The notes: a model not told the origin generated them from the letters alone. Positions 46,461 to 60,674 are shown, counted from the first letter of the stretch. The stretch: DNA of 64,000 nucleotides from Latrodectus hesperus (GCA_037975125.1 CM075852.1:3502214-3566213), one strand, 5' to 3'. Numbers and translations are program-made.

Positions 46461-47544
46461 CCAATCATATATATATACTTAATGACTTAAAATAATCATA
46501 TTATATGTATGTACTTAATTTTGAGTAGCTTTAAAAAATTCTAAATATAAATCTTTTTCTTGTAAATTTGAAACACAACAGAATATATGATATTTCTTAT
46601 TACTTCATTTTATCAGTATCTTTTTTAATTTCCAAAATGTTCTTATGTTTAATTATTCTGCTCATTTTTTTCTTCTGTTTTGAAACATCTATAAATATTA
46701 AACACAAAAATATGAGTAATTGCTTGCTCATAAATTTGTACTATATGATGAATGTATCCATGTTGAAGAAGGATGTTTTTATATACGATGTTATGATTTT
46801 ATTTTTCACATTTTTAATTTTCCTTATTGAAATATCTCATTTCGTAATGCAAACGTATTTGCTTAAAATTTTGAAATGAATATTTGATATTGTAATGTTT
46901 TCAAGTAAAATAATAAACGCGAAAATTATTTTTGCAACAATTGCTCTCATTCCTTAAGTATTTATTAATCCTTTTTAATTTTTTTGACATGCAATGTATT
47001 TGAATTTCTAAATTTAGTCACCAAATTGTTGTTTAATATACGCTTTGCAATTTTTTTGATGTAAAAAATATTTATTTAATAGAGATGCTTTGTGTATAAT
47101 TACTCTGTTATACAAAATTTATTTTCATATTTAATTAATAATGTACAGAAAAATTTATTATTTAATTGAATTACCAAAATTTTGGTTAAATTGTGTTTCT
47201 TAAATCTTTATTATGAAAAATATTTACGTAATTAATAAGTGCTTTGAAAGTTGGAATACCTGTTAAAAAAACAAATTTTTGTTTGTAATTATTGAAATTT
47301 TAATTAATAATATGAAAAAATATATATTATACTCAGAATTGAATGATATAATTAGATTAATTTTTTAATAGAATATCATTTTATTTGAATGAAAATATGG
47401 TCTTAACTATTTGGTTTCTATGAAAACATATATTACTTGTTCTTAATCCTTTTACAAGTTCATTATAATAATTTTTTATTTGCAAATACATGATGTGCAC
47501 AGTATTATATTGATAAAAGAAATGTGGTTTCATTTGACACTTTT

Positions 47545-47548
<4 letters not shown>
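46461..47548. other. AT-rich non-coding stretch, nothing recognised
   Basis: The frame 46568-46879 is hydrophobic and Phe/Ile/Leu-rich, as expected for chance frames in T-rich DNA. It has no recognisable family and no support as a gene. Confidence 0.5.
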
Positions 47549-47610
<62 letters not shown>

Positions 47611-47621
47611 GTGTATATATA

Positions 47622-47687
<66 letters not shown>
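47549..47687. repeat. Compound (AT)n / (CATA)n / (GTGTAT) array
   Basis: About 139 bases. CATACATACATACAT lies at about 47578-47592 and TATGTGTATATA occurs twice in the middle. Confidence 0.97.
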
Positions 47688-47690
<3 letters not shown>

Positions 47691-48138
47691 GTTGTTTGAA
47701 TAGTGTATATGTGTATGTTGAAACTCATGAAAAAATAAATATTAGTTTTCAAATTAAAATATAATGTAATACATGATAAGAACTGTTTTTATACATTATT
47801 CTATAAAATAAATTTACTTATACTTTTTGTAAATATATTTTATAGAATATATTTATTAATAATTTACTGACTAATATTGATAAACAACAAAATATAAGGC
47901 TTTTTTAAATATTTCAAAAATGATTTATAGAGAAATAAACATTTTATTAAAACCCCATTTAGATTATTTCTATTAAAGACATCATAAATACGAAATTTCT
48001 GTTGAAGATTCTACTACTGTATAAAATACAAATATAAAGAAGACTAATATCTCTTTAATTTTTACAAAATAGGTAAAGCACGGAAACTATATTTCAAGGA
48101 GATAAAAGTGGATAATTTCTCTAACCATTTTTCTTTTC
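47688..48138. other. AT-rich non-coding stretch, nothing recognised
   Basis: No supported feature. Confidence 0.55.
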
Positions 48139-48292
48139 TTCTTACAGAAAAGTGATATGTATGTATATCTTCTGAGTACTTATCCGTAAAGAAAACTTGA
48201 TCCCCGAGGAAAACGCTCTAACTTATTTTACGAGCGTAGGGATTCACAGGAAAGTCTAGAAGATATATACTTTTCTTACAGCAACCTTTTCA
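48139..48292. repeat. Foldback (imperfect inverted repeat), about 150 bp
   Basis: Blocks AGAAAAGT, TATATCTTCT, GATCCC and ACGCTC on the left reappear in reverse complement and mirrored order on the right (GAGCGT, GGGAT, AGAAGATATATA, ACTTTTCT). The arms have gaps of up to about 10 bases. The centre lies at about 48219-48231. It could be a MITE-like foldback. No target duplication identified. Confidence 0.55.
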
Positions 48293-49289
48293 TATGTTAA
48301 ATGTTCTTCTGTGATTCTTTCTCTGAGTATATTACTGCAACTTGCCCAATATTTCTCTGATTAAGTGATTGTATGTATAAATAAATTTATCTTTTGAAAG
48401 AAAAATTATCCATTATCCCTTGAAGTAAATTTTTATGTCCATTGTAAAAGTTATTTCTTCTGTTAAAGAAAATAACATCTTTTAGTTTACAGTTTCAAAT
48501 TTACGTAAGATTAATTCAAAGCCATATTATCAGAAAGAGAAAAGCATAATACAAATAATTATATCTTCTTAATGCAAACAATAATTATTTCAAATATCAT
48601 TATATATAGACATTGCTTCATTTTATATTTTACTTTATTCAATCATAATATTGTGAGAATAAAAATATTTTTGTTAAAATAAATATTTAAATATTTAAAA
48701 ATAATTCACTCACAACGAAACTTCCTAGTTTTATTGCGTATAACACTTATGCTGCACACATTTTATGCATATCATAATTTGTTTGATAAAAAAATTAATC
48801 ATGTACATAATATTTCTTTATATACATGATTATCATATTATATATCATTTTATCATTCATCAAATTATTGTATCATATATTATATCATATATGCCCTCTT
48901 ATTTTAAACTTGATATTTAAAAATATAATATTTTTTATTTTATGCAAAATTTAAAATTTTTTGAAATTATAGCTTTTGATACAAATGAAATTAGTGGACC
49001 ATTTCAAGAAAGCAAATATTCTGATAAATATTGGATAATAAGTTAGGAATAAAAATAACTGGCCTCTAAACTAACGCAAATAAAGAAAAGCAAAAATAAT
49101 AATAATGTATGTATTGTGAAATAAAATAAATTAAATAGATATATCATTATATTATTGGTTAGACATATTTATATTTTGGCTAAACTTTGTTTTATGGATA
49201 ATTTAGCTGTTTTTATAGTTATCACACCTTTAATATAAATAGAGTACAATATAAGTTGTCATAAATTATAAAAATTATAATCATAAATT
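48293..49289. other. AT-rich non-coding stretch, nothing recognised
   Basis: Includes AT-only patches with repeated TATCAT near 48830-48890. No gene. Confidence 0.55.
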
Positions 49290-49299
49290 ATAATAAGAA
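49290..49299 (+). repeat. Left target-site duplication of the SINE
   Basis: ATAATAAGAA, identical to 49687-49696 after the (AAC)n tail. Confidence 0.8.
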
Positions 49300-49301
49300 A
49301 A

Positions 49302-49374
49302 GGGCCGTGGTAGCCTAGTGGTTAGGGTATCGGTCTTCCATCCGGAAGGACGGGGTTCGATTCCCAATGCCGCC
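49302..49374 (+). promoter_or_regulatory. tRNA-like SINE head with pol III A and B boxes
   Basis: The A box TAGCCTAGTGG is at 49311-49321 and the B box GGTTCGATTCC at 49354-49364. The ends can pair as an acceptor stem (GGCCGTG with TGCCGCC, one mismatch plus wobbles). The anticodon-like loop CTTCCAT would present UCC (Gly), but the anticodon stem is weak, so this is a SINE promoter and not a working tRNA gene. Confidence 0.8.
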
Positions 49375-49686
49375 AAAAGACCCACCGAGTACATGCGATA
49401 TACGTGCTCGTTAAATCTGTGAAATCGAAAGTCCTGTGGTCGGTCGTTGAGCAGTTACCATGGGTGCAATGGTCTGGAGAAATTTACTCCCCTTCAGATC
49501 AATGCCAAAATTGAGGGAGTAGATCCTCTGGTGCTGCCATCTATCGGAGGATTTGAAGAGCAAAAGTCGTACTTTCACCTTCATGGTGCTCTGATTAAAC
49601 GAAAGACGCTCCCAATTGACTTAAATTCGTATTGCCAAGGCATAGCAAGCTTGGCTTGTCCAAGTGTCATAAGTAACAACAACAAC
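49302..49686 (+). mobile_element. tRNA-derived SINE with (AAC)n tail and target duplication
   Basis: A tRNA-like head (49302-49374), an unrelated body of about 300 bases and a tail of (AAC)n at about 49675-49686 make a complete SINE. Perfect 10-bp direct repeats, ATAATAAGAA, flank it at 49290-49299 and 49687-49696. Both pol III boxes match consensus, so the copy is likely to be young. The body reading frame 49447-49737 is incidental. The tail resembles that of the LINE at 50570, which could be the source of the enzyme that moved it. Confidence 0.85.
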
Positions 49687-49696
49687 ATAATAAGAA
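49687..49696 (+). repeat. Right target-site duplication of the SINE
   Basis: ATAATAAGAA, identical to 49290-49299 before the tRNA-like head. Confidence 0.8.
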
Positions 49697-49925
49697 TAGT
49701 ATATCTTACAAAAAATTCCACTAATGCTAATGTCTAAATAAAAATTTAAGGAAACATTAGAATAAATGATTTTTCGAATTTATGTTGAATTTATGAATAA
49801 TATATAATGTGATTGCCTGTCATGACATTCTATAAAAAGGAATTTTACCTTTAAAATCAACCGTATCTTAATAGATTAGAATAACTGATGGAAACTTTTT
49901 TACTTGATTGATTGGTATCGTGTCC
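49697..49925. other. Short AT-rich spacer between SINE and LINE remnants
   Basis: No feature seen. Confidence 0.5.
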
Positions 49926-50569
49926 TGAAAGTCACATTAATCTGTGACTGCTAATGAGGACTTTAACTAGCGTCACTATATTCTCTGTGTAGAAAGACTG
50001 CCATCAAATGTGTTATCTCCGATATTGCGGAGAAATGCTGAACAATTGCTGAAAGATTGAAAATGTAGCATGGAGAGTGTTCTTCGTGAGGAATATTTCT
50101 ACATTTTACATATGTCCTTGGATTGCTTACATTTATTTTCGTGTCCACGAAGTGATATGTTCACAGTTGCGTATTTTTTTTTTTTGTGATTTTTCTGTTG
50201 GAATCAATTTCGCATATCTGTTGATTCACTTTAATGGTTTTTTATTTAAATCAATATCGTGTGATAGCGTTTGCGTTGTCGAGTGTAACATGACTTTTGA
50301 AAGATGTTGTTTAAGTCTCTTACCTCTTTATCCAGTTTATCAGCTGCTTCATTGCCCTCGATTCCTACATGTGCAAGCGTCCATTATATGGCGCATATTT
50401 TCCTCGTTTGACAAATTATTTCGAGAAGACTGTGAATTTCCTGCGTGAACCTGGAACGTCCTTGTAGAATTTCTTCTAGAGCTGTCATATTACCAGTCCT
50501 CTGCTTTTGTTTGTATCATTAAAGTTGATGTATTCCTACAGGACTTCTTGAATAGCAATCAGCTCAAAG
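49926..50569 (-). mobile_element. LINE remnant B: RNase H region and C-terminal tail, interrupted
   Basis: On the minus strand, starting at 50569, the sequence reads FELIAIQEVL, where the Glu fits the second catalytic position of RNase H. Further on it reads AHVGIEGNEAADKLDKEVRD (about 50378-50320), the classic RNase H motif with its late catalytic Asp. Several stops lie between. The tail 50148-49963 includes SAIVQHFSAISEITHLMAVF, in the position of the usual C-terminal segment. The upstream part of the RNase H domain is missing at 50569, exactly where the 3' tail of LINE A ends, so LINE A appears to have inserted here. A pseudogene throughout. The 3' limit is approximate. Confidence 0.6.
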
Positions 50570-51175
50570 GTGTTGTTGTTGTTGCTGATCCCTGTTGTCT
50601 AGCAGCGCTAGACCAAGTCTATGATATTGTACACTCTCAGGAAATCAATGACCAATAATGGTCGCTCCAGAAGATCTTCTTTATCTAGTCCCAAGCACTC
50701 AAGGATATGATCCGGAGTGGCTTGGCTTTTGGAACACTTAGCGCAAATTGGAAATTTCTTTTCTTTGTTGTTAAATGCCATTGATCTTAGGTGGCCACTT
50801 CGAAAACGAGTTATTGTAGTTTGTTCCAGTCTGCTGCACCGGAGGGATAGAGATCCGCCAGGACGATTACCCTGGTACCAATGGTGCACGGGGGAATGGC
50901 AAATGCAGACCGAACAAGGCCTTTCTGTCTAGAGTATAGTTCAGAATAGGTAAGAGACGCCGGAGTAAGCAAAGGCTCGTCAGTACCTCTTTTTGCTAGG
51001 GCATCAGCCAATTCGTTACCCGCAATGTCTACATGGGAAAGGTAAAATTGGGATCTGTATTACCTGCTACATATCTTAGTTGTTTGTTTGAATTATCTAT
51101 AAGTCCAATGTGAAATTCCAGATTATTCTTTCAGGATGGTTTCATTTGAGAAGCCATCTGTATATATTTAGACAT
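50570..51175 (-). mobile_element. LINE remnant A: 3' end with RNase H and (CAA)n tail
   Basis: On the minus strand this runs from YTDGF (51164-51153, first catalytic Asp of RNase H) through GSGIS, then directly to FYLSHVDIAGNELADALAKR. The piece holding the middle of the domain, normally about 75 residues, is missing. It continues with TPASLTYSELYSRQKG, shifts frame near 50891 into HHWYQGNRPGGSLSLRCSRL, and ends with CAKC, TPDHILECLGL and a stop after NIIDLV at about 50607. A short 3' untranslated region and a (CAA)n tail at about 50585-50570 follow. The RNase H plus Cys/His tail places it among I/LOA-type LINEs. 5' truncated. Confidence 0.8.
50608..51164 (-). pseudogene. LINE A polyprotein C-terminus (RNase H plus Cys/His tail), broken
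   Basis: Three joined pieces make this up. The first is YTDG at 51164-51153, followed by a stop about 13 residues on. The second is the frame to 50811 carrying HVDIAGNELADALA. The third is the frame 50889-50608 carrying CAKC and TPDHILECLGL. The change between the second and third is a one-base loss in a C run near 50891. Because RNase H lacks its middle, neither the catalytic Glu nor the second Asp is present. Confidence 0.75.
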
Positions 51176-51420
51176 ATTTGTTATTGGAATACGTCTCGAT
51201 TTGATCTAAATCCATATTATTTTTGAACAACATCTTAGACTTCCTTATTTGAGCAGTGTTCAATCAGATCGAGAATAATTTTGATGTTGGTTGGAATGTA
51301 GGGGGAAGTCAAGACTCTAGTTGTGCAATAAAAGAAGAGTGTTTGAGTTTTACTTATTTTCTGTTCATCGTCGTATATAAGAGTGGATGACCTTTGAGTC
51401 TTTACTTCTTGTTCCAAATT
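51176..51420 (-). other. Possible further LINE sequence upstream of RNase H
   Basis: The minus-strand frame 51417-51235 and the piece reading YSNNKYV just before YTDG may be the link region between reverse transcriptase and RNase H of LINE A, or host sequence. No diagnostic motif such as a YADD box is visible. Confidence 0.3.
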
Positions 51421-52540
51421 CCAATAGTTTTTTTTTGATCATGTGTTCTGTATCTCGATTTTTGCTTTATTAGTACATTTTTACTTATAGAACAATAGAT
51501 ATTAATAAGAAGATGAAATTTTTCTGAAAAGCTATTTTAATTTTCAGGTCCATATAAACATGCAAATATTTATTTGCCTTTGTTTGGTCATGTAATTATA
51601 AAAACGAAAGGAAAATAACTTCCAAATTTGTGCATATGAATCCTGAAAATAATAATTATTTCCCAAAACAAAATAAGCATTTAATAAAATGACATATATT
51701 CTGAGTATATTAAACAAATTTCAAAATTGGTATTAGATTAAAAATAATTTTATTTGCGAATTATAAGTTAAATCCAACTTTATAATAACAAAAATACTCA
51801 GAAACTTCAGAATTTGCCTCTTTGAAAGGGCAGTATATATTGTGAAAAGCCAAGTTTGTTAAAATTACTCCAGACTATGTAGTTATATAGTTTAAATAAT
51901 TTTTATATAACTAACTGTCAAGTAGTAAGTAGTATTCATATAACGTACTTAGAATACCTGTTAACTGGTAGTTAATTGTTTGTCTATCTGAGAAAAACAA
52001 AAGATTTGAACAACTTCGTGGAAAAAATCTCAGATTGTACTCGTCAAAGTGAATTGAACGTTTCTTAAATCACACGCCTGCTGGATGTTTTCTGAAGACC
52101 CCTTTATAATTCCGATAAGGAGTGATGAAATTAACAGTCAGAAACAAATATAAAATCACAACGTCTGATTAATAAACTGAGTCCTTTCCCATGAATTAAG
52201 AAGGTAATCATTTTTGTGATGCGTGACTAAAATCAACACAGGAATAAATGAGTGAATAAGCTGACGAATAGGATAGAATGGTAATGGAACAAAATAGTAT
52301 AGAATGAGGCGTAAATGCTTCTTTTTGCATTTTGAACCATCTCGGATCGTCAGCTATTCTTGGACTATTACACTCAACAGAGTTATAAACTCAGTGACGC
52401 ATTTTGGAAAGGATTGCCCACAAGAAAAGATTAGCAGCTCGGGAAAACTTTCGTCTCAGACCAAAAATGCAAATAAAGACATGATCACAAACACTGTAAA
52501 GTCAAGGAAAAGAAGATGATATGCTGCCTATTTCATTATG
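51421..52540. other. AT-rich to moderately complex stretch, nothing recognised
   Basis: The plus frame 52304-52519 (71 residues) has no recognisable domain. No repeat boundary seen. Confidence 0.5.
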
Positions 52541-52569
52541 TAAGTAGGCGAAGAAGATTCTGATGACAA

Positions 52570-52660
52570 AAACATGGAATGGTGGACCCCTTCCATCAAG
52601 TTTCAGTGAAATATGTTACTGGTGTAATGGTCTGGAAATTGTTTACTGTTAAAAAATTTA
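52570..52660 (+). repeat. SINE body fragment
   Basis: The segment GTTACTGGTGTAATGGTCTG and following GGAAATTGTTTACT (about 52612-52650) aligns with GTTACCATGGGTGCAATGGT, CTGGAGAAATTTACT in the SINE at 49302-49686. Only about 40-50 bases are convincing. Confidence 0.45.
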
Positions 52661-55128
<2,468 letters not shown>

Positions 55129-56559
55129 TTTTGTCCCAGAATCGGATGATGTATTTCTCAGTTTATTTTAAACGAAAAAAATCATCACAGTGATTTCAGT
55201 CGTTCTTGAGACATAGAATGAATAATAAAGCAAATTTTAGATACTGATTTCCATATAAAAATGTGTCATCAATGTTTCGATAATTATCAATTCACAGAAG
55301 TAAAACTATTTCTAATGAAACCCTTCCAATAATGCTTTCTAGCATTGAATATAGGTCTTATAATATGAATTAAGATATTTGTTATTGACTCATAACAATC
55401 GACAATATTATTCGGAAAACTGATTCATTCCGTTAAGTCACACATTGCAATCATGGAGTATTAACTTAAAAGACATATTCCGCTTTCAACTTAACGGTGA
55501 TTAACCTCTCACATTTCATCGTGTAGTTAATGTACTCAGAGATTTGTATCTAAGTTTAAGATTCATTACTGAGCACCAACATTTAATGTATAGTATAAAA
55601 GTAATCGGATAAATCAAGATCATCCAGATTATCCTTAGTTGAATTACAAAATACTGTTATCGTATTAGAATTATTTAAAACTGATTAAAATTATGATAGT
55701 ATCAACCATCACATGTATTGTTTATCTGGATACCATCAATGCTTAAACTCCATTATAAAGATTATTTTTCAGACGTGGACAAATCAATCAGTTAATTTTC
55801 GTCAAACGAAAAAAGATTTCCTTGTATCATTTTAAACTTTTCAAAAACATGCAAGTATTTCTTTTTAAGAAATGAAATTAGATAATAATATCAATAAAAT
55901 CTTCGCACATAAAGGCTATAAAACTACAATTTAGAAATAAATCTCTCATTTTTTCTAAGTTAATCATGTATTCTTGATCGCGTTACTTTGCATAATTTTG
56001 AAGTTCAATTATATTTTGAGTGAAAGGCCTCACAGAGAATGAAGCGAAAAACCTAAAACATTAGTTTTCTTTCCTATTTCCTATTCAAGCCTCGAAAATA
56101 ATGGAAATTAAGTAGAAAAGTCAAAAGAACTGAAATAAAGAAATGTGTAGAGAATGTAAGATTATTTTCTATTTGTTTTATAAATTTCCCCCTTTTCACA
56201 GTAAATAGTGTTTGATAATACAAATTTCATAATATGTCAAGTGGTTTCGCAACTTTCTTAATAAATAATAAGCAGAAATGTAATGCCAGTTTTAAAGAAA
56301 AATCTAACTTCTATAAAAAGACATCATCATTTAACCAAAAGCATATTAACGTAAATTTAAATCCTTAAATTATGCATTATAAAAACCCTAATTTTACTAA
56401 TGCCATTTATTTCTAACTAAAATAAGAAATATATTGGATGTTTTGTTTAATGGTAACACTTATTTGAAAATATATGTAATTTGCAAAATGAATAAGGGAT
56501 AGAATCCCTCCTGAAAAAATATTATGTTAAGAAAACCTACCTAATTTTCTCAAGTTTCT

Positions 56560-56561
<2 letters not shown>
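55129..56561. other. Non-coding stretch, nothing recognised
   Basis: AT-rich, slightly more mixed between 55140 and 56000. No feature supported beyond a short GGGAT...ATCCC hairpin at about 56494-56506. Confidence 0.5.

Positions 56562-56645
<84 letters not shown>
56562..56645. repeat. (AT)n array at the 5' edge of Helitron-like copy 2
   Basis: About 84 bases of alternating AT ending at AAATTTCGTGTCAC. Confidence 0.97.
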
Positions 56646-56648
<3 letters not shown>

Positions 56649-57731
56649 TTCGTGTCACGATGTATGTTCCCGATAAACTCCGAAACTACTGAGCGGATTT
56701 TGATAAAATTTTGGAACCATTTATAATATAGTCCAACTTAAAAGATAGAATAGTTTTTATCTCTTAATTATCATTTTCAGTATTTATTATACAACATTAA
56801 TGTTTATTTATTGTTTAGTTCTGTAAGTTCCTAATAGATGGCATTTTAGCATCTAAGTTGCACAGGTATTCGGCAGATGGCGACGTGTTTATTTTTCTAG
56901 ATTATACATCTTCGAGAAAATTAACGTGCGCGCGCAATCGCGTGGTTAAATATAGAATTCACATATATTTTTATTATTATATTTTCAAGATGTGCATATA
57001 TATTTTCATATATTTTCATGATGTATAATCATACTATAACAATTTTTTGTGAATCACTTTCATAATTATACTTCGTATTGTGTTATTATTGTGCGTGTTC
57101 AGTTTGAATATTTTTAATACTATAAATAGTAAAATAAAATTTTATTTATTGCTGTTTTTCTCTACTAATTTTCATACCACCTCCAAAACATGTAAGTATT
57201 TCTTGACAGCCTTTAATTATTTTTATTTTTATTTTATAATTTGATAATTATTAATTTATTCAGTAGAACATTTTGATCTAATTTATTTATTCAAATGATA
57301 AATTCTTTTAATTTTTTTTTATTTCAGTATAATACCGCGGAAAATTTTTTAGTTTTAATAATTAAAAATTGAAAAAATAATAGTTCGATGTCATTGTTAT
57401 CTACCTCATTTATAACAATTTATTTTTAGATCTTTTTAATTTATGTTGTATATTTTATAAGTAAGTCACTGATTACTAACTATTATTTAATATAAGATGA
57501 ATAAAATGTAAATTCAGAAAGTATATGTTGATTTGTGCTTAATTTCAAAATTCCGATACTTTACCTATTATTTTTAAATTTTTGCGAAACGTTTTAATTT
57601 TTATCTCATATGAATGAACATATTTTAAATTTTTTTAGAAAATATTAATTTGATTGTACCCAAGAATTAGTAAAAAATTGATTCAATGTATTATAAAAAC
57701 TCAGCCACTGCAACGCGTGGCTGGGTCAGCT

Positions 57732-57733
<2 letters not shown>
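56646..57733 (+). mobile_element. Helitron-like non-autonomous element, copy 2
   Basis: The 5' end TTTCGTGTCAC is followed by CTCCGAAACTACTGAGCGGA and TTTTGATAAAATTTT. The 3' end carries the same AGCCAC...GTGGCT hairpin as copy 1, then GGGTCAGCTTG. From 56814 to the end it matches copy 1 from 41498, with few substitutions and one insertion of about 45 bases near 56965-57010 that looks like a local duplication of the ATATATTTTCAT segment. The first 165 bases share only the terminal motif pattern with copy 1. There is no coding capacity. (AT)n lies on both sides. Confidence 0.65.
57705..57733 (+). terminator. Helitron-like 3' hairpin and end signal, copy 2
   Basis: AGCCAC, 8-base loop, GTGGCT, then GGGTCAGCTTG. 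Same arrangement as in copy 1; the end differs by CTTG in place of CTAT. Confidence 0.6.
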
Positions 57734-57814
<81 letters not shown>

Positions 57815-57894
57815 ATATATATAAATGTATATATATATATATTTTTATATATATATATTTATATATATATATATATTTATTTATATATTTTTTT
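57734..57894. repeat. Compound (AT)n / (GT)n / (ATTTAT) array
   Basis: Alternating AT for about 65 bases, then (GT)7-like sequence, then AT blocks split by AAATG, TTTT and TTTAT, up to the GC-rich repeat at 57895. Confidence 0.95.
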
Positions 57895-58130
57895 AATAAC
57901 GGCGGGCACTTGGGTGACTAACCCTTCGCCACAACAAGGCCGGAAACTGCTACTCATTTGTCGTTACCCAGCGGGCAACTGTGAACCAAGTTACGGAGGC
58001 GAGTAGCATTACCTGCGTCATACCTCCACAGACCCGTTTATAGGGCGGGCCACATTCATACATCAACACACAAGAAAGGACAGGGAAACACAGAGAGATA
58101 GCAACATCCATGACATCGTAATATTAACTT
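57895..58130. mobile_element. GC-rich dispersed-repeat-like insertion, unclassified
   Basis: About 235 bases with far higher G+C than the surroundings, starting AATAACGGCGGGCACTTGGG and ending near ATCCATGACATCG. The sharp composition change at both edges suggests a recent insertion. The plus frame to 58006 is short and unrecognised. No terminal repeats, tail or target duplication found, and the orientation is unknown. Confidence 0.45.
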
Positions 58131-58728
58131 AGATAAAATCGCGAATAATATCAAAATTTATTTTACTTTTTTTGGATAAAAATATGTAGTTGTAAACTTA
58201 TGCCATAAAATAAATACACAAATTTCAGAGAGAATAATGTATCTCAAAAAGAAAACCAATGCTAAATGTATAATCTTTTTCATTTACTTTATTTTCAATA
58301 AAACTCTGATAACTAAAGAGCATATATTACTCTTCTACTTTCAAAACAACTCCATATATAACATAACTAAAATATCAATTTTATTACTTTAATTTTCTTT
58401 GACAATTTCTTCACAGCTTAATTTCTTATTTTATCAAATTATTAATAAAAATGTATATCATTATAAAGATTAATTATAATGACAATTCAATAACATTTAA
58501 CACATGCTAAAATATTTGAAATATATATTTCCAGACTCAATTGTTATAGCTATTCAAAAAAATTGAAACATTTTACTGTTACACAGCAACTACTATTCCA
58601 TTTTATTGAAAAATTTTCTCAAGAGAATTTAAATGTGAAAGAAATATTATTAATATTTTTAAACAGAATTTCAGCAGTTGATTTCTTCAGCTGAAAACAA
58701 CTTCACAATAAATTATTCATGTATAAAG

Positions 58729-58731
<3 letters not shown>
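58131..58731. other. AT-rich non-coding stretch, nothing recognised
   Basis: No supported feature. Confidence 0.55.

Positions 58732-58786
<55 letters not shown>
58732..58786. repeat. (AT)n array
   Basis: About 55 bases of alternating AT, 56 bases left of the complete MITE. Confidence 0.97.
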
Positions 58787-58787
<1 letters not shown>

Positions 58788-58842
58788 CCTGGAAAACTTA
58801 AGTTTTACAGTTTTATTAGAAATGATAATATACGATACAACT

Positions 58843-59078
58843 GCCGTATAATCCATGATTCCAAATTCTGAATTTTTTTGGTGATGAAGAAATTTTGTCA
58901 AAATGGCGTATCGTGACGTGCGCTATGACGTAAATACTAGGGTTATCAAAATAGAATTTTCTGCATAATTCTTATAAGTCTCCATATGTATGACGTAATA
59001 AAAACGAGGTTGATAGATACACAAGAAAACCCGCCAAAAATCACCAATCTAAGAATTTGGCATCCTAGATTATACGGC
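58843..59078. mobile_element. MITE-like element with about 42-bp terminal inverted repeats
   Basis: The left end GCCGTATAATCCATGATTCC (58843 on) and the right end (to 59078) are inverted copies sharing GCCGTATAATC, CCAAATTCT and TTGGTGAT, about 80 percent over 42 bases. The element is 236 bases long with no coding capacity. Two direct copies of ATGACGTAA(A)TA lie inside it at about 58925 and 58990. No clear target duplication was found, so the superfamily is unassigned. A second, half copy is at 55043-55128. Confidence 0.7.
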
Positions 59079-59127
59079 ACCTGTACCTTATATACTTGAG
59101 CACAGGCATAAACGAAGAAACAAAGTG

Positions 59128-59250
59128 GTTAAAATCAGTTATTTTTTATATGATGTGAGTAAATTATTCTAACAAATTGTATGTTCTCATAGAATATACA
59201 AATTTGTTAGAATAACTTACTCACTTCATGTAAGAAATAATGAGTTTAAC
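59128..59250. repeat. 55-base-arm inverted repeat, 13-base loop
   Basis: The arms 59128-59182 and 59196-59250 are complementary except for about five mismatches and two single-base gaps. The best block is GTGAGTAA followed by TTATTCTAACAAA. It begins 50 bases to the right of the MITE-like element. It could be a foldback element or a source of hairpin RNA. No other copy in the window noticed. Confidence 0.9.
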
Positions 59251-60516
<1,266 letters not shown>

Positions 60517-60674
60517 CTTTACATGCGGACGTTTTCCTCCCTGTTTTCGTTATACTTTTGTATTTGGCATAACCTCATTCATACTCGTATTGTCCATTGC
60601 CAGAGACTCATTTCAGCAAAATAGGTTTTCTCGAAGGTCTTCCCTTTTTTATTTCTTTTGAGTTTATTGCCGAT

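Noticed and set aside
46568..46879. Hydrophobic 103-codon frame, possible membrane protein
   Set aside because: T-rich DNA gives hydrophobic frames by chance. No start context, splice sites or family.
49302..49374. Functional tRNA-Gly gene
   Set aside because: The anticodon stem is weak and the acceptor stem imperfect. A long body, an (AAC)n tail and a target duplication follow. It is a SINE head.
50077..50448. 123-codon plus-strand frame
   Set aside because: Lies opposite LINE B, whose minus-strand RNase H motif is recognisable. The plus frame has no domain.
50717..50932. 71-codon plus-strand frame
   Set aside because: Shadow of the LINE A C-terminal frame on the minus strand.
60597..60674. 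Extended mariner transposase start at TTG
   Set aside because: The ATG at 60675 gives the family N-terminus, and the upstream residues do not belong to it.
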